The notes below the pieces were generated by a model, which made no database searches, was not told where the DNA came from, and was given only the letters and a program-made list of their open reading frames with translations. A DNA stretch of 64,000 nucleotides. It comes from Azoarcus sp031555955 (GTDB lineage: Bacteria > Pseudomonadota > Gammaproteobacteria > Burkholderiales > Rhodocyclaceae). Of this stretch, positions 16,770 to 24,712 are shown in pieces. Each line of letters opens with the position of its first letter. The stretch's first letter is position 1. The translations under genes and the position numbers were made by a program. The DNA lies in assembly GCA_031555955.1 (NCBI GenBank), contig JAVBTY010000033.1:1-64000 (forward strand), written 5' to 3'.

Positions 16770-17934
16770 GGGGTACCCACATTTCCCCCGCGCTCATCCC
16801 GCCGTGCACTCCGCGCATCAGCGTTTCCGCCTCGCCTTCCACGTGATCGGAAACCGTCCAGCCTTCCTCCATCAGCAGGGCGTGGGTGCCGATACGCTCC
16901 AGCAGGCGGCGATGGCGTCTGCCAGGCCCGAACAGGCCCGCATCCGCCAGCCGCGCCGACGGAACCAGCACCGCCTTGCCCCGCAGTTCTTCGCGCGCGA
17001 AGGCGGTGAAATCAGCAGCGGCAGCGCTTTTCACCGCGCAAAACGCCAGCCTGCGCTCACCGGCCAGCGGCGCGGCAAGCATTTTCAGCACCTCCGGGCG
17101 CGCCAGCCGGTAGTGGCGCTCCTCCGCCGCATCGATAAAACCGTGGTCGGCGGTCGCCAGCACATCGACAGGCAGGTTCCCCAGCCGGGCGAACAGGCTT
17201 CCGGCCATACGGTCGATGCGCCAGAATTCATCCTGCGCCTGCACGGAAACGCTGCCGTAATGGTGGCTCACCGCGTCAAAGCGCGAGTAATACGCGTAGA
17301 TCAGCCCGCCTGACGCGGCCATCCGCGCCGCTTCACCGGCAATGCCCGCGGCAAGCTGCTCCAGCCCGTCAAAGGGCAGCACGCGCGCTCCACGGGCATG
17401 CCTGCGGGAAAAGGGTGAAAAAGCAATTTCGCGCGGCAAAAGCATCGCCACCGGGCGCTTCGCACCCACGCCAAGCGACGCGTAAGGGAACAGGCGGCGG
17501 GTCAGGAAAGGCGCGCTGATCGGCCCCACTCCGCGGCATACCAGCGGCAAGGGCGCGATAACGCCGCCGAAACGGCGGTCATGAATGAACCAGCCCGTGA
17601 GGCCGTGCGCTGCGGGTGGAAGCCCCGTCAGAAACGTTGTCACGGCGCTGGCAGTGGTGCTTGGCAACACCGAGGCAAGGCGGCCGCGCCGGTGCGCAAG
17701 CAGATGCCCGCCCACGCCAAAACGGGCAAGAAACCCGTCACCCAGTCCATCAATAACCAGCAGCACCAGCACGCCAGGCGATCTGTCTGGCATTGCTGGC
17801 AGAACCTGTTGCGCAAGCGGGTCACACAGCCACCCGCGCACGGAGCGCGCAAGGCCAGCCACCCCTCCATCGCCATAATCGGGCAGGACCGCGTCCCGCG
17901 GTAACGGCAGGGAATCCGGATACAAAACGTTCAT
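16744..17934 (-). CDS. Alkaline phosphatase superfamily protein (type I phosphodiesterase/pyrophosphatase-like)
   Basis: A 396-residue soluble protein of the alkaline phosphatase superfamily. The metal and nucleophile region reads VLLVIDGLGDGF and then LPSTTASAVTTFLTG, where a threonine would be the nucleophile. Later come YAYYSRFDAVSHHYG and the metal-binding VLATADHGFID. These match the nucleotide pyrophosphatase/phosphodiesterase group, but the substrate cannot be told. ATG at 17934 is preferred over one nine codons upstream because homologous proteins begin close to the first strand. Its tail overlaps the DUF1178 gene. Confidence 0.78.
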   Translation of the reverse strand: MNVLYPDSLPLPRDAVLPDYGDGGVAGLARSVRGWLCDPLAQQVLPAMPDRSPGVLVLLVIDGLGDGFLARFGVGGHLLAHRRGRLASVLPSTTASAVTTFLTGLPPAAHGLTGWFIHDRRFGGVIAPLPLVCRGVGPISAPFLTRRLFPYASLGVGAKRPVAMLLPREIAFSPFSRRHARGARVLPFDGLEQLAAGIAGEAARMAASGGLIYAYYSRFDAVSHHYGSVSVQAQDEFWRIDRMAGSLFARLGNLPVDVLATADHGFIDAAEERHYRLARPEVLKMLAAPLAGERRLAFCAVKSAAAADFTAFAREELRGKAVLVPSARLADAGLFGPGRRHRRLLERIGTHALLMEEGWTVSDHVEGEAETLMRGVHGGMSAGEMWVPLIHAHGPR

Positions 17935-18003
17935 TGCTGGAGCCGCCGATAGACCAGGCATTGCATTTCATGATTCCCATACAGGGTACGAATCCGGACC
18001 GAT

Positions 18004-18032
18004 TTGACGTTTTTTTCCACCATCTGTATAGT
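18004..18032 (+). promoter_or_regulatory. Promoter of the tRNA-Pro/Arg/His cluster
   Basis: -35 TTGACG (18004-18009), a 17-base spacer that includes a T run, and -10 TATAGT (18027-18032). The first tRNA begins 11 bases downstream. Confidence 0.8.
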
Positions 18033-18042
18033 GCGCCGTTCT

Positions 18043-18119
18043 CGGGGTGTAGCGCAGTCCGGTAGCGCGCTTGCTTTGGGAGCAAGATGTCGGGGGTTCG
18101 AATCCCTCCACCCCGACCA
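18043..18119 (+). tRNA. tRNA-Pro (anticodon TGG)
   Basis: A 77-base cloverleaf. The acceptor arm CGGGGTG pairs with CACCCCG, the anticodon stem-loop is CTTGC-TTTGGGA-GCAAG, the T-loop is TTCGAAT, and CCA is encoded at the end. It is the first of three tRNA genes in one transcript. Confidence 0.96.
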
Positions 18120-18143
18120 GCTGACCCCGATGCCCGCAAGAAT

Positions 18144-18220
18144 CTGCCCGTAGCTCAATCGGATAGAGCACCGGCCTTCTAAGCCGGGGGTTGCAGGTTC
18201 GATTCCTGCCGGGCAGGCCA
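18144..18220 (+). tRNA. tRNA-Arg (anticodon TCT)
   Basis: A 77-base cloverleaf. The acceptor arm CTGCCCG pairs with CGGGCAG, the anticodon stem-loop is CCGGC-CTTCTAA-GCCGG, the T-arm is GCAGG-TTCGATT-CCTGC, and CCA is encoded. It follows tRNA-Pro after 24 bases. Confidence 0.95.
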
Positions 18221-18263
18221 GTATGGGTTTCCCGGCACTGATTTCGTCAGTGCCAGTGGTAGT

Positions 18264-18340
18264 GGCGGCATTAGCTCAGTTGGTAGAGCACTGGATTGTG
18301 GCTCCAGGTGTCACCGGTTCGATCCCGGTATGTCGCCCCA
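18264..18340 (+). tRNA. tRNA-His (anticodon GTG)
   Basis: The acceptor arm GCGGCAT pairs with ATGTCGC (one G-T pair). An extra G before it (18264) faces C73, the identity mark of tRNA-His. The anticodon stem-loop is CTGGA-TTGTGGC-TCCAG, and CCA is encoded. Confidence 0.95.
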
Positions 18341-18489
18341 AATAAAACAGGCAGTTACTGTATAAAATACAGGTCGCCCGCAGCGCCATCCTGCAAAATT
18401 TGCAAAATCATCCCGCCACCGCAGATTTGCGCCCCCTCCTGCCATCCATTCCCGCCGCAGCCATGGCGACAGGAAGAACAGACAGTCAC

Positions 18490-18822
18490 ATGAAAAAATC
18501 CGCACAGCCTTACCCGGGAATCCACCTGTACTCTGCGGAAGAAATCAGGTCCATCAGAAAAAAACAGGGGCTTAACCAGACGGTCTTCTGGGCGCGTTTC
18601 CTGGTTACGCAGACAACGGGATGCCGTTACGAATCAGGGCAGGACATCCCCACTACCACCCAGATACTCCTGAATATCGCTCTCGGCTCCGCCGCTGCCG
18701 CCGGATCGATAGTGGAGGGCCTGCGCGCACAACCGGAAGTCCCCCAGACCCTGTCGTCCCCCCGCGGGAAGGCCCAGAGGAGCACATCGTTCCAGGACCT
18801 GCCTTTCGGCATCCTTCCCTGA
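18490..18822 (+). CDS. Small helix-turn-helix protein
   Basis: About 110 residues. The middle part, IRSIRKKQGLNQTVFWARFLVTQTTGCRYESGQDIP, fits a Cro/CI-type helix-turn-helix like that of short betaproteobacterial regulators with NQTxFWxRxxVTQ...RYE. The proline- and serine-rich tail is of lower complexity. The start is uncertain: ATG at 18490 gives the protein described, ATG at 18463 adds nine residues. It lies downstream of the tRNA cluster without a clear terminator between them. Its target genes are unknown. Confidence 0.62.
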   Translation: MKKSAQPYPGIHLYSAEEIRSIRKKQGLNQTVFWARFLVTQTTGCRYESGQDIPTTTQILLNIALGSAAAAGSIVEGLRAQPEVPQTLSSPRGKAQRSTSFQDLPFGILP

Positions 18823-18979
18823 AGTCGCCTGTCGGCATCCGTATCTGCAACAACCTTCGGTCCGGTCAGTACAGCAGGCTCTCCATCGCGGTTCAGGGCG
18901 GCGCCCGCCCGCCGTCGGCTTGCCGCTACGCGGCGTTTCTGCTATCAACCCGTGCAGACAGCAAACAGGCCGTTCCGTC

Positions 18980-19372
18980 ATGCCCGAAAAAATTTCACAC
19001 AAGCCATTCCCCGCATATCACCCCACGCCCGACGAGGAATACATGAGCGAAAAACAGGTCGCTCATTTCCGGAATGTCCTTGATGTACTGAAACAGGATC
19101 TGGTCTCATCTCCGCAGCCGGAGAACAAAATATCCGGGCAGCCATATCCGGGAGAAAGCACCTCTGTTCCACACGAACGCCGCCAGCTGGAAAAGATTGC
19201 TTTCGCGCTTAGCCGCATGGAGGCAGGCGAGTATGGTTATTGTGACAATTGCGGTATTGAAATCGGGCTGAAACGCCTTGAAACCCGTCCGGCGACGATC
19301 TGGTGCCTGGAATGCAAGGCCATCACGGAAGCAGGCGCGAACCAGGCGGCGCAGAACCGCCAAATGCCATAA
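18980..19372 (+). CDS. DksA/TraR family zinc-finger protein
   Basis: A 130-residue protein resembling the short DksA/TraR relatives that bind the RNA polymerase secondary channel. A helical segment from about residue 23 (SEKQVAHFRNVLDVLKQDLVS) is followed by RRQLEKIAFALSRMEAGEYGYC. The C4 zinc finger is C-x2-C-x17-C-x2-C (CDNCGIEIGLKRLE...WCLECK). The coiled-coil tip aspartates of true DksA are not clear, so promoter control by ppGpp synergy cannot be assumed. It stands alone between the HTH gene and convergent bamC. Confidence 0.85.
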   Translation: MPEKISHKPFPAYHPTPDEEYMSEKQVAHFRNVLDVLKQDLVSSPQPENKISGQPYPGESTSVPHERRQLEKIAFALSRMEAGEYGYCDNCGIEIGLKRLETRPATIWCLECKAITEAGANQAAQNRQMP

Positions 19373-19404
19373 AGCTCCAGCACGGCGGCCGGGCTGCTGC
19401 CTGA

Positions 19405-19433
19405 CGGGGAAACACCTGCGGGGGAAACATCTG
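19405..19433. repeat. Short tandem duplication between the DksA-like gene and bamC
   Basis: CGGGGAAACACCTG at 19405-19418 is followed directly by CGGGGGAAACATCTG at 19419-19433, an imperfect pair of 14-15 base units in the convergent gap 19373-19561. No clear terminator was found in that gap. Confidence 0.6.
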
Positions 19434-19561
19434 CGGTGCAGCCCCCTCCCCCAGCGGCCCCCTGAGTCCAGCGCGGGCCGCTCCCCGGTCACCCCTCGCG
19501 CAATGGCCGGGGCGCACGACTCCACCCCGGGCATTACCGGCTTCCGGTCAACGCAGTGCCC

Positions 19562-20701
19562 TCAGCGCAGCTCCTGCTGCAGCAGGCCCAGTATTTTTCT
19601 GGATGTTTCCGAAGTATCGGCTCCGCCTTCACGGGTCAGAACGCTGATCTGCGAAGTACTACCCTCACCCTTGACCTGTACACGGTATTCAGTCCCGCCC
19701 TTTGCGGGTTTTCCGGAACTGCGCCAGAAAGCCAGACTGGACAGGAAACCTTCATCGCCGCCCGCCTTCCTGCTATCAGCCTCAGGATCAACGTAGCGCA
19801 CATAGTAGAGACCCTTGCTGCGGTCGCGGTCTTCAACGGTAAAACCAATCCGGTCCAGCGCCAGCCCGACGCGGCGCCAGGCGCGGTCGAACGGTTCTTC
19901 CATCGTCAGGCTGACCAGCCCGCCAGCGTCGGCGGTGATTTTCGCGCGATCCGCGACAGGGGCCGTCGCCAGTGCGGCCTGGGCGCGCGCCTCATCCGCT
20001 CCCAGCCGCACCATCAGGCGGCGGAGCATTTCCGCTTCCAGTTCGGGATCGGCCGGACGCGGCTGCCACACTGTGGTGTCTTTCGCCTCGGTCGGGTAAA
20101 TTTCCATCATCCCCCGGTGGCTGATGTAGACCTCCACCGTCCCGGGCTCCTTGCCCGCTTCGATACGGGTGCGGTACTTGTCGCGTTCAGGTGTCGAGAA
20201 CAGCCCGTCGAGCACTTTCCCCAGCGTATTGCGGACAAAATCCTGCGGAATCTTCGCCCGGTCCTCGGCCCAGTCGGTTTCCATGACGCCAACGTCAGGA
20301 CTATCGACGTTCAGGATAAAGCCCAGTTCAAGCCAGAAATCCTTGATCTGCGGCCACAGCGTCTCCGGCGTGCCCTTTACCACCAGCCAGCGTTGCGAAC
20401 CCGCGCGTTCGATGCGCATGTTCCCGGGTTCCTGCAGCACTCCGCTGGTGGATACCGCCGGCTGGCCCGCCCGGTCGGCGCTATAGGCCGAATACGTCGC
20501 CACGCCGCGCGGCGCCACGTCGGGCACGGCGTAGCGGTCATCGCGCGTCGGGGATGTCAGGTCGGGCGGAATTTCAAGCGTCGGCATCTGGCGGGCGCTC
20601 TTGTAATCAATCCGTTTGGACTCAAGCAGCGAACCGGAGCAGCCTGTCAGCGCGAGCGACAAGGCAAGCAGGGAGACGGAAAGGCGCGGGGAACGGTTCA
20701 T
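19562..20701 (-). CDS. bamC: Outer membrane protein assembly factor BamC (lipoprotein)
   Basis: This is the lipoprotein component of the BAM outer-membrane protein insertion machine. The 379-residue protein has a lipobox, LALTGC, after a short signal peptide. The unstructured, conserved lasso segment near RIDYKSARQMPTLEIPPDLTSP follows. Two helix-grip domains come next, with GSQRWLVVKGTPETLWPQIKDFW in the first and MEEPFDRAWRRVGLALDRIGFTVEDRDRS in the second. ATG at 20701 is chosen because it begins the signal peptide. It follows dapA by 22 bases on the same strand, the classical dapA-bamC order. Confidence 0.93.
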   Translation of the reverse strand: MNRSPRLSVSLLALSLALTGCSGSLLESKRIDYKSARQMPTLEIPPDLTSPTRDDRYAVPDVAPRGVATYSAYSADRAGQPAVSTSGVLQEPGNMRIERAGSQRWLVVKGTPETLWPQIKDFWLELGFILNVDSPDVGVMETDWAEDRAKIPQDFVRNTLGKVLDGLFSTPERDKYRTRIEAGKEPGTVEVYISHRGMMEIYPTEAKDTTVWQPRPADPELEAEMLRRLMVRLGADEARAQAALATAPVADRAKITADAGGLVSLTMEEPFDRAWRRVGLALDRIGFTVEDRDRSKGLYYVRYVDPEADSRKAGGDEGFLSSLAFWRSSGKPAKGGTEYRVQVKGEGSTSQISVLTREGGADTSETSRKILGLLQQELR

Positions 20702-20723
20702 GGATTTCCTGAAAATAACGGGT

Positions 20724-21602
20724 TCAGACGTTAATGCCAGCCTGGCGCATCGCCTGCGATACTTTGGCATGCAGGGCTCCGGGCAATGGCGTGAGCGGCA
20801 GGCGGATCGTTTCGCCGATCAGCCCCATGCGGGCCACCGCCCACTTTACGGGTATCGGGTTGGCCTCGCAGAACAGGTCCCGGTGCAGCCCGGTCAGCGT
20901 GGCGTTGATTTTCCGGGCGCGGCGGGCATCGCCGCTGCTCGCGGCGGCGCAGAGTTCATGCATCGCGCGCGGCGCGACGTTGGCGGTCACCGAGATGACG
21001 CCGTGCCCGCCCAGCAGCATGAATGCCGCGGCAGTCATGTCGTCGCCGGAATACAGCGCGAAATCCGCCGGGGCGCGTTCGAACAGGTCGCACGCCCTGT
21101 CGATGCTGCCGGTAGCGTCCTTGATTCCGGCGATATTCGGGATTTCCGCCAGCCGCAGCGCCGTGTCGTTGGCGAGATCGGCCACCGTGCGCCCGGGCAC
21201 GTTGTAAAGGATCAGCGGCAGTTCGACTGCTTCGGCGATGGCGCGGAAATGGCGGTAAAGCCCTTCCTGCGACGGCCGGTTGTAGTAAGGCACGACCGAA
21301 AGGTGCGCGGCCGCGCCGGCCTGCCGGGCGAAACGGGCCAGTTCGACCGCTTCCGCCGTGGAGTTGGCGCCGGTGCCGGCAATAACCGGAACGCGCCCGT
21401 TTGCGTGTTCAACGGCGACGCGGATGATCTCGCAGTGCTCATCCACCGGCACGGTGGGCGATTCGCCGGTGGTGCCGACGACGACGATGCCGTCGGTGCC
21501 TTCGGCGGCATGCCAGTCAATCAGGCTGCGCAGGCGGGGCAGGTCAAGACTGCCATCCTCGTGCATGGGCGTGACGACAGCGACGATCGATCCGGTAATC
21601 AT
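20724..21602 (-). CDS. dapA: 4-hydroxy-tetrahydrodipicolinate synthase
   Basis: DapA condenses pyruvate with aspartate semialdehyde in lysine and diaminopimelate synthesis. The 292 residues fit the family. The N-terminus is MITGSIVAVVTPMHEDGSLD; the active-site GTTGESPT loop, YYNRPSQEGLYRHF with the catalytic tyrosine, LPLILYNVPGRT, and the Schiff-base lysine in IAGIKDATGS are all present. It is the first gene of the dapA-bamC pair. Confidence 0.97.
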   Translation of the reverse strand: MITGSIVAVVTPMHEDGSLDLPRLRSLIDWHAAEGTDGIVVVGTTGESPTVPVDEHCEIIRVAVEHANGRVPVIAGTGANSTAEAVELARFARQAGAAAHLSVVPYYNRPSQEGLYRHFRAIAEAVELPLILYNVPGRTVADLANDTALRLAEIPNIAGIKDATGSIDRACDLFERAPADFALYSGDDMTAAAFMLLGGHGVISVTANVAPRAMHELCAAASSGDARRARKINATLTGLHRDLFCEANPIPVKWAVARMGLIGETIRLPLTPLPGALHAKVSQAMRQAGINV

Positions 21603-21698
21603 GCTATAGCGGCCAAAGCGGAAAAGCTGCGATTCTAACCGATCGCAAAAACTCGGGCAGTCCGTTTTCCGCGCCGCCCGCGCGGCGCGGAAAAGAAC

Positions 21699-22625
21699 TC
21701 AGAGATCGGCCAGCGCCTTGACGTGGGCGACAGCCGAACGCGCCAGCGAAGAAAGCGAGTAGCCGCCTTCGAGCATCGACACGATGCGCTTGTGGCCGCA
21801 TTCGGCAGCCAGCGCCTTGAGCTGCAGGGTCGCCCAGACGTAATCGGCCTCGACCAGACCGAACGAACCCATGTCGTCCTCATAATGCGCGTCAAAGCCC
21901 GCCGAGATGAAAATCACCTGCGGATTGTGCTCGCGCAGGGCCGGGAGCCAGACTTCGTTGACCGCCTCGCGGAACGCGTCGCCGCGGGTGCCCGCCGGCA
22001 TGGGAACGTTGCGCATGTGCGCCGGGGGGTTGTCCGCGCCGCTGTATGGGTAGAACGGATGCTGGAAGATGCCGACCATCATCACGCGCGGATCGTCGCG
22101 GAACACATCTTCGGTGCCATTGCCATGGTGAACGTCGAAATCAACGATGGCGATCCGCTCCAGCCCGTGCGCCTCAAGGGCATGGCGGGCGGCGATGGCG
22201 ATATTGTTCAGGAAGCAGAAGCCCATCGCCTTCTCGCGCTCGGCATGGTGGCCGGGCGGGCGCACCGCGCAGAACGCGTTCTCCACCTCGCCCTTCAGCA
22301 CAAGGTCGGTAGCCAGCACGCCCGCGCCGGCCGAGCGCAGGGCAGCCTTCATTGTATGCGGGTTCATCGCGGTGTCAGGATCCAGATGGCGGATACCCTG
22401 TTCCGGCACGTTCGCCAGCAGGCTGCGGTAATGCCCCGCCGGATGGACCCGGACAACCTGCTCCACGGTCACCTCGGGCGCGTCGTAAAAAGACAGATAA
22501 GGATCAAGCCCCGCGGCGATCAGTCGGTCGTTGATCGCGGAAAGACGCTCCGGCGATTCCGGATGATGCGTCCCCATATCGTGAAGCGAGCAGTCCCGGT
22601 GCGTGATGAATGCGGTTGTCGTCAT
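21699..22625 (-). CDS. Histone deacetylase family amidohydrolase
   Basis: This zinc-dependent deacetylase-fold enzyme has 308 residues. Recognisable parts are HRDCSLHDMGTHHPESPERL at the N-terminus, VRPPGHHAEREKAMGFCFLNN with the paired catalytic histidines, the zinc ligands in IVDFDVHHGNGTED, and FISAGFDAHYEDDMG. Bacterial members act on acetylpolyamines, acetoin-related or other acylated substrates; the substrate cannot be told here. The start at 22625 precedes the conserved THRDC segment and is preceded by GGGGAG. It is divergent from the moxR gene. Confidence 0.9.
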   Translation of the reverse strand: MTTTAFITHRDCSLHDMGTHHPESPERLSAINDRLIAAGLDPYLSFYDAPEVTVEQVVRVHPAGHYRSLLANVPEQGIRHLDPDTAMNPHTMKAALRSAGAGVLATDLVLKGEVENAFCAVRPPGHHAEREKAMGFCFLNNIAIAARHALEAHGLERIAIVDFDVHHGNGTEDVFRDDPRVMMVGIFQHPFYPYSGADNPPAHMRNVPMPAGTRGDAFREAVNEVWLPALREHNPQVIFISAGFDAHYEDDMGSFGLVEADYVWATLQLKALAAECGHKRIVSMLEGGYSLSSLARSAVAHVKALADL

Positions 22626-22784
22626 ATTCTCCCCTCGTTCCGGCGCGGGCGGATTTTTCGTACCTGCCCTGCGTTGATCCATTATGTTGTGCGCTGAACG
22701 GCCCCGAGCATATCCGCTCCGGCGCCTGAACGCCGTCCGTCGTTTATTATCACCGCTTCCCTTCTGATTTTACAGACCGCAACC

Positions 22785-23705
22785 ATGCCACTTCGTCATG
22801 CCGACCGCCTGCTCGAAACCGCTGCCCGGATCATCCTCGGCAAGGAGCACGAACTGCGTCTTGCGCTCACCTGCCTGATCGCGCGCGGCCATCTGCTGAT
22901 CGAGGATATGCCCGGTGTCGGCAAAACCACCCTGACGCTGCTGCTCGCACGCCTGACCGGCCTGCACTTCCAGCGCATCCAGTTCACCAGCGACCTGCTG
23001 CCGGCCGACATCATTGGCGTCTCCATTTTCGACCGCGACAGCTCAGCTTTCCGCTTTCACCCCGGCCCGATATTCGCGCAGCTGATTCTCGCCGACGAAA
23101 TCAACCGCGCCACGCCCAAAACACAGAGCGCGCTGCTCGAAGCGATGGAAGAACGCCAGGTCACCGCCGACGGCAGCACCCTGGCGCTGCCCGAACCCTT
23201 TTTCGTCGTCGCCACGCAGAACCCGATGCACCAGGTCGGCACCTTCCCTCTGCCGGAAGGGCAGTTCGACCGCTTCCTGATGCGCCTGCGCCTCGGCTAC
23301 CCGGACCGCCCGGCCGAACGGGCGCTGCTGATGGGCGAGGACCGCCGCCAGCTGATCGAACGCCTGCAGCCGGTCATGCCGCCCGCCATGCTGATGGAGC
23401 TGCAGCGCGCCGCGCAAACACTGATCGTGGCCGAGCCGCTGGTCGACTCCATCCAGAACCTGCTCTCCGCCACCCGCCAGGACCCCGCATTCAGCGCCGG
23501 ACTCAGCCCGCGCGCGGGCCTTGCCCTGCTTGCCGCCGCGCGCGCCTGGGCCCTGATCGACGGCCGCGATCACGTGCTGCCCGAAGACGTGCAGATGGTG
23601 TTTCCGCACGTCGCCGGGCACCGCCTGCACCTTGCCGGGGACGGCCGTCACGCGCCGCCCGCGGCGCTCACCCGTCTGCTGCAGACCGTGCCGCTGCGCG
23701 CATGA
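22785..23705 (+). CDS. MoxR-type AAA+ ATPase
   Basis: A 306-residue AAA_3 family ATPase of the MoxR group. Walker A is PGVGKTTL near residue 45, Walker B is LADEINRATPKTQSALLEAMEE, and sensor 1 lies near VVATQNPMHQVGTFPLPEGQFDRF. MoxR proteins act as chaperones for neighbouring von Willebrand or DUF58 proteins. The next gene, a DUF58 protein, overlaps by 4 bases (ATGA), which supports that partnership. It is the first gene of a four-gene plus-strand run. Confidence 0.93.
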   Translation: MPLRHADRLLETAARIILGKEHELRLALTCLIARGHLLIEDMPGVGKTTLTLLLARLTGLHFQRIQFTSDLLPADIIGVSIFDRDSSAFRFHPGPIFAQLILADEINRATPKTQSALLEAMEERQVTADGSTLALPEPFFVVATQNPMHQVGTFPLPEGQFDRFLMRLRLGYPDRPAERALLMGEDRRQLIERLQPVMPPAMLMELQRAAQTLIVAEPLVDSIQNLLSATRQDPAFSAGLSPRAGLALLAAARAWALIDGRDHVLPEDVQMVFPHVAGHRLHLAGDGRHAPPAALTRLLQTVPLRA

Positions 23706-24712
23706 ACGCGGCCACCGCCGCGCGCGGCAGGACACCCCCCCTGAAACCTCTGCTGGATCGCTGGCTGTTCCGCATCGGCCGCCCCGAAGCCGCACCGATC
23801 CGCCTCGGCCAGCGCCGCATTTTTGTGCTGCCCACCGCCGTGGGCCTGTTTTTCGCCGCCACCCTGCTGACGATGCTGCTCACCTCGATGAACTACGGAC
23901 TCAGCCTCGGCTACGGCCTCACCTTCCTGCTCGGCGGCATTGCCATCGCCAGCATCGTCCACGCCTTCCGCAATCTCCTGCATCTGTCGCTCAGCCCCGG
24001 CCGGGCCGGGCCTGTATTCCGCGGCGAAACCGCCCAGTTTCCGTTTTTTATCGACAACCCCCGCAGCGCACGCCGCCCCGCGCTGCGTCTGCGCGGCAGC
24101 GGCGGAGAAACAGTGTTCGATCTCGCCCCCGCCACGGCCACCAGCGTCACCCTGCCCTGCCCGGCGCTACGCCGCGGCATTTTCACCCCGGGCAGAACCG
24201 TGCTCGAAACCACCTGGCCGCTGGGGCTGATCCGCGCCTGGAGTGTATTCGTGCCGCAGATGGACTGCCTCGTCTACCCCACGCCCGAGGCGGACGCCCC
24301 GCCCCTGCCCACACAGGGTGCGGGCGGAACGCACGAGGGCCGCGCGGGCAAGGAGGGTGACGACGATTTCGACGGGCTGCGCCCCTGGCGCATGGCGGAT
24401 TCCCCGCGCCACATCGCCTGGAAGGTGTTCGCGCGCGGCGGCCCGCTGATGACCCGGCAATTTTCCGGCTCCAGCGGCGGCGAGCTTCTGCTCGACTGGG
24501 CCGCGCTGCCCGCCGTGCTGGACGGCGAACGCCGCCTCTCCCGCCTCACCGCCTGGGTGCTGGCGGCCGAACGCAGCGGCGTCAACTTCGCGCTAACCCT
24601 TCCCGGCGCGGCCGTGCCGCCCGGACGCGGTCCGGCGCACACCCACGCCTGCCTGCGCCTGCTCGCGCTGTACGGCCTCACGCCGCCGGACGTCGGGCTG
24701 GCCGATGTTTAA
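23702..24712 (+). CDS. DUF58 domain membrane protein
   Basis: A 336-residue protein with two adjacent hydrophobic helices (about residues 40-88), then a beta-rich part. The DUF58 signature is DDFDGLRPWRMADSPRHIAWKVFARGG near residues 220-246. DUF58 proteins are thought to have a von Willebrand-like fold and to pair with MoxR ATPases. It overlaps moxR by 4 bases and the transglutaminase gene by 8, so all three are translationally linked. The function in the cell envelope is inferred from these neighbours. Confidence 0.87.
   Translation: MNAATAARGRTPPLKPLLDRWLFRIGRPEAAPIRLGQRRIFVLPTAVGLFFAATLLTMLLTSMNYGLSLGYGLTFLLGGIAIASIVHAFRNLLHLSLSPGRAGPVFRGETAQFPFFIDNPRSARRPALRLRGSGGETVFDLAPATATSVTLPCPALRRGIFTPGRTVLETTWPLGLIRAWSVFVPQMDCLVYPTPEADAPPLPTQGAGGTHEGRAGKEGDDDFDGLRPWRMADSPRHIAWKVFARGGPLMTRQFSGSSGGELLLDWAALPAVLDGERRLSRLTAWVLAAERSGVNFALTLPGAAVPPGRGPAHTHACLRLLALYGLTPPDVGLADV

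Noticed and set aside
18043..19561. Integrated element at the tRNA cluster
   Set aside because: No integrase, no repeated tRNA end and no phage genes were found; only a small HTH protein and a DksA-like protein follow.
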